Shown: positions 14,394 to 16,117 of the stretch, piece after piece
Layout of the letters: every line of letters starts with the position of its first letter
How positions within the stretch are numbered: the first letter of the stretch is position 1
NCBI GenBank assembly: GCA_937967665.1
Contig: CALBSZ010000597.1
Coordinates: forward strand, 1 to 16,117
From: an uncultured Planctomycetaceae bacterium
Lineage (GTDB): Bacteria; Planctomycetota; Planctomycetia; Pirellulales; Pirellulaceae
Reading direction: 5' to 3'
Length of the DNA: 16,117 bases
The notes under the pieces: model-generated
The model's database searches: none
Told to the model about the DNA's origin: nothing
Seen by the model: the letters and a program-made list of their open reading frames with translations, nothing else
Program-made: the position numbers and the translations under genes

Positions 14394-14490
14394 CGGTTTG
14401 TACCTTGTGGTCTATCGCCGGCAGGACCACGGACCGCAGCCCGCATTACCTACCCAGCTTCCAATTCATACGTCCGTATCGATAGAAGAA

Positions 14491-14820
14491 CTACCTGGTC
14501 GACGCTTTAATCTTGATATCCACGCCAGCCGGAAGACTCAACTTATTCAAAGCTTCAATCGTCTTTGCCGTAGCCTGAACAATGTCAATCAGGCGCTTGT
14601 GTGTTCGAATCTCAAACTGCTGTCGAGCCTTCTTGTTCACATGCGGGCCCGACAGTACCGTGTACCGCTCGATCCGCGTCGGCAGCGGAATCGGGCCGTG
14701 CACTTCCGAATGAGTCCGCTTGGCGGTATCGACAATCTCCAAAGCACTCTGATCCAATATGGAATGGTCGTAAGCTTCCATACGAATGCGAATTACATCT
14801 TGAGGTTGATTTGCCGCCAC
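14491..14820 (-). CDS. rpsJ: 30S ribosomal protein S10
   Basis: Head protein of the small subunit; as NusE it also joins antitermination complexes with NusB. The 109 residues include IRIRMEAYDHSILDQSALEI at 10-29, PIPLPTRIERYTVLSGPHVN at 43-62 and the KKARQQFEIRTHKRL segment at 63-77. The start is GTG at 14820 with GGAG 7 nt upstream; the first ten residues vary in the family. It is the first gene of the cluster, so the upstream region should hold the main promoter. Confidence 0.97.
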   Translation of the reverse strand: MAANQPQDVIRIRMEAYDHSILDQSALEIVDTAKRTHSEVHGPIPLPTRIERYTVLSGPHVNKKARQQFEIRTHKRLIDIVQATAKTIEALNKLSLPAGVDIKIKASTR

Positions 14821-14824
14821 GCTG

Positions 14825-14873
14825 AAACTCCAACAACCGAAAAAAACTCCAACGCCCCAGAAAAGCCTGAGAC
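14825..14873 (-). promoter_or_regulatory. S10 leader: hairpin, U-tract and duplicated GTTGGAGTTT
   Basis: On the transcribed strand a 7-pair stem with some G-U pairs (14873-14867 with 14860-14854, loop of 6) is followed after 7 nt by seven T residues (14846-14840). GTTGGAGTTT occurs twice at a 19-nt period (14853-14844 and 14834-14825); the second copy supplies the rpsJ Shine-Dalgarno. The stem-to-U-tract gap is too long for a standard terminator. A role in attenuation or leader control is inference. Confidence 0.35.
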
Positions 14874-14942
14874 CCGGACTGAATTCCCAGAGTCACGACC
14901 GCTTGAACACTTGTTTTCGCAGGAGAATTCGCCCCCGGGCGG

Positions 14943-14960
14943 TCCCATGACTTTATGGGA
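14943..14960 (-). other. Six-pair hairpin at the start of the predicted leader
   Basis: TCCCAT (14960-14955 on the coding strand) pairs perfectly with ATGGGA (14948-14943) around a 6-nt loop. It would sit at the very 5' end of the transcript from the candidate promoter and might stabilise it. The pairing is seen; the function is a guess. Confidence 0.35.
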
Positions 14961-14968
14961 AACCAACG

Positions 14969-14997
14969 ATCTTACGGTGATCCCTGAATCTCGTCAA
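14969..14997 (-). promoter_or_regulatory. Candidate sigma-70 promoter of the ribosomal cluster
   Basis: TTGACG (14997-14992) and TAAGAT (14974-14969) are separated by exactly 17 nt on the minus strand, matching the consensus boxes at 5/6 and 4/6 positions. The implied start near 14962 gives a leader of about 140 nt before rpsJ. It is the best match I saw in the upstream region; no experimental support is available. Confidence 0.5.
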
Positions 14998-15300
14998 CAC
15001 CCGCTCTCAAGAATTAGATTACATTTTCCGCGGCAAGCCTGACCGGCGGCGTCGTGACAGAGACACCGTTGGACACGCTGACAAAGGGAACGCAAACGAC
15101 CGTGGTCGCGGGCCTGTCACATTGCTCGCCGGAAGCCCGGTGGCCAGCGTCGAGCCACTCGTACACGAGTCGCCTCGCCCGCACAGACTCGCAGTGACAA
15201 ACCGATTCGTAACTATTCGGCTCCCGCAAGCCACGGCATTGAACCAATTCTCGAATTCCCATGTTTTCGACATTCATTCCCTGAGTTCATCGCACCTGGC
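14998..15300. other. Non-coding stretch upstream of the ribosomal promoter
   Basis: No open frame here has a family-like sequence, a ribosome-binding site or sensible composition. The stretch contains a perfect inverted repeat, ACTCGT-AC-ACGAGT, at 15157-15170. The minus strand reads LVYEWLDAGHRASGEQ in one frame, which I regard as chance or as part of a dispersed intergenic repeat. No IS ends or RNA gene were seen. Confidence 0.4.
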
Positions 15301-15358
15301 AGTCGCTCCTGGAAACCTGTTAGTCGCTCCTGGAAATACGGGCAGTCGCTTCTGGAAA
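15301..15358. repeat. Three-copy 15-nt direct repeat at 21-22 nt period
   Basis: AGTCGCTCCTGGAAA occurs at 15301-15315 and 15322-15336, and AGTCGCTTCTGGAAA (one mismatch) at 15344-15358. The copies are spaced about two helical turns apart in the divergent intergenic region. The repeat is too short and too close-set for CRISPR. It could be a protein-binding array or a small tandem-repeat locus. Confidence 0.85.
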
Positions 15359-15592
15359 TACGAATGATCCGCCAGGCAAAGGCAGGACCACATCTGGGGG
15401 CCCAGCGGCCCACTACCACAACATCCTGTGACCTTCAGGCAATCACCCGGTCCTGCTGCGCGCCCCGCCCACCAACCCACTTGCCGCTCCGGAACGTCGT
15501 GGTGGCCGCGCGCCGACCCAATCCGACCCCAACTCCAACACCGCGCGTTGCCACACCGAAATACCCTCCTCCAAAAAAACCTTCTTCTGTTG
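15359..15592. other. Intergenic stretch without recognised features
   Basis: This C-rich plus strand runs from the repeat array to the promoter of the small exported-protein gene. Open frames cross it on both strands, but their compositions are odd (many Pro, Thr, Trp, Cys) and none has a credible start. I see no RNA gene or terminator. Confidence 0.4.
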
Positions 15593-15621
15593 TTGCAATA
15601 TTCCACCAGATGCAGTATGTT
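15593..15621 (+). promoter_or_regulatory. Candidate promoter of the small exported-protein gene
   Basis: TTGCAA (15593-15598) and TATGTT (15616-15621) lie 17 nt apart on the plus strand, each 4/6 to consensus. The implied start near 15628 is just upstream of the first ribosome-binding site, AGGAG at 15631-15635. The spacing and location fit; the boxes are moderate. Confidence 0.4.
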
Positions 15622-15684
15622 CATTTGTACAGGAGTAACGCCATGGACGGGACTTTCCATCACTTTCGCATAAGGATCAATCAG

Positions 15685-16089
15685 ATGAAGAACCTCACTC
15701 TCAACACTGTCGGCTGCCTGCTGCTCATCGTCATGGCAGGCACTCTGCTCGCAGCGCCGCCAGCGGCTTCGAGCAAGAAGGAAGCCGCGAAACCGACCGG
15801 GCGGCTGCCGGCCTACTTTTCAAAAGTCGTGACTCCTGAACAGCGGATCGAGATCTACACTATCCAAACCGCCTACCGCGAGGAAATCGCGAAGACCAAG
15901 AAGGAAATGATCGAGGCGCTCGAGAAGCTGGAAGAAGAGTACGAGGAGAAACTGTCGGGGCTGGAAGAGCAGGAAGACGAAGAGGTTGACGCGGTGCTCA
16001 GCAAAGAGCAATTGGCCGAGGTCAACAGCTTGCGTGAAGCCGCCAGGAAATCAACCGCCTCGCGGAAATCGAAAACGGCCAAGAAGTAG
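15685..16089 (+). CDS. Small exported, highly charged helical protein of unknown function
   Basis: I do not recognise a named gene. The 134 residues begin with a signal peptide: basic MKNLTLN, a hydrophobic core at about 9-23 and likely cleavage near LLA-A at 23-26. The mature part has a Lys-rich linker, then a long helix at about 50-122 packed with Glu and Lys (for example KLEEEYEEKLSGLEEQEDEE at 81-100), and a Lys/Ser-rich end (SRKSKTAKK). Two boxes, VTPEQR at 49-54 and LSKEQL at 105-110, resemble LTxxQ motifs of the CpxP/Spy periplasmic family, which is only a hint. The ATG at 15685 has AAGGA 8 nt upstream; an in-frame ATG at 15643 (14 more residues) has an even better AGGAG 7 nt upstream. 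It is divergent from the ribosomal cluster and probably monocistronic as far as seen. Confidence 0.8.
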   Translation: MKNLTLNTVGCLLLIVMAGTLLAAPPAASSKKEAAKPTGRLPAYFSKVVTPEQRIEIYTIQTAYREEIAKTKKEMIEALEKLEEEYEEKLSGLEEQEDEEVDAVLSKEQLAEVNSLREAARKSTASRKSKTAKK

Positions 16090-16117
16090 GCGTCCGCAAC
16101 GCGGCATCTTGACGGCA

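Noticed and set aside
14840..14873. An intrinsic terminator before rpsJ
   Set aside because: The stem has G-U pairs and the T-tract starts 7 nt after it, so it does not fit the standard terminator form; kept only as a possible leader element.
15014..15277. Two overlapping minus-strand frames upstream of the operon
   Set aside because: No recognisable motif, no credible start, and different frames are equally open; more likely non-coding sequence.
15301..15358. A miniature CRISPR array
   Set aside because: Only three 15-nt copies with gaps of 6-7 nt; far below CRISPR repeat and spacer lengths, and no cas genes in the window.
15274..15663. A 129-codon minus-strand frame over the repeat array and the start of the exported-protein gene
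   Set aside because: Composition is odd (many Trp, Cys, Arg), it includes the repeat array and overlaps the well-supported plus-strand promoter and ribosome-binding site.

Overview
This window is a ribosomal-protein supercluster (S10, spc and alpha operons fused into one unit) read entirely on the minus strand, followed at its upstream end by an intergenic region of about 0.8 kb and one small divergent gene on the plus strand. The gene set, the inserted segment in L17, the RpoA N-terminus (MHIRWRGLELPS), the zinc-type S14, the lack of L30 and the secreted acidic helical protein next door suggest a planctomycete, probably Pirellulales-like. That placement rests on memory of such proteins, not on a search.

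Layout in transcription order (right to left): a candidate promoter near 14969-14997; rpsJ, rplC, rplD, rplW, rplB, rpsS, rplV, rpsC, rplP, rpmC, rpsQ (S10 block); rplN, rplX, rplE, rpsN, rplF after rpsH, rplR, rpsE, rplO, secY, adk, rpmJ (spc block); rpsM, rpsK, rpoA, rplQ (alpha block, rplQ running off the left edge). There are 27 genes in a row with spacers from -62 to about +148 nt and no convincing internal terminator, so co-transcription is likely. The genes usually found at rpmD (L30), map, infA and rpsD positions are missing here. Together the genes supply core proteins of both ribosomal subunits, the SecY translocon channel, adenylate kinase and the RNA polymerase alpha subunit.

The most striking anomaly is rpsS (S19): the frame is broken by an in-frame TAG exactly where the near-universal lysine of the MVGHK motif should be. 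The reading frame resumes after it with a normal S19 C-terminus, and the 30 or so residues around the stop are unusually degraded. The spacer next to it holds a perfect 20-nt tandem repeat. Other oddities are a 62-nt rpsC/rplP overlap, an imperfect 24-nt direct repeat covering the rplQ ribosome-binding region, a 17-nt perfect tandem duplication between rplF and rplR, and a three-copy 15-nt repeat at 21-22 nt period upstream of the operon.

On the plus strand, 15685-16089 encodes a small exported, highly charged helical protein of unknown function with its own candidate promoter. I saw no tRNA, rRNA, CRISPR array, insertion sequence or defence/metabolic accessory system. Apart from these local features this is an ordinary housekeeping region.
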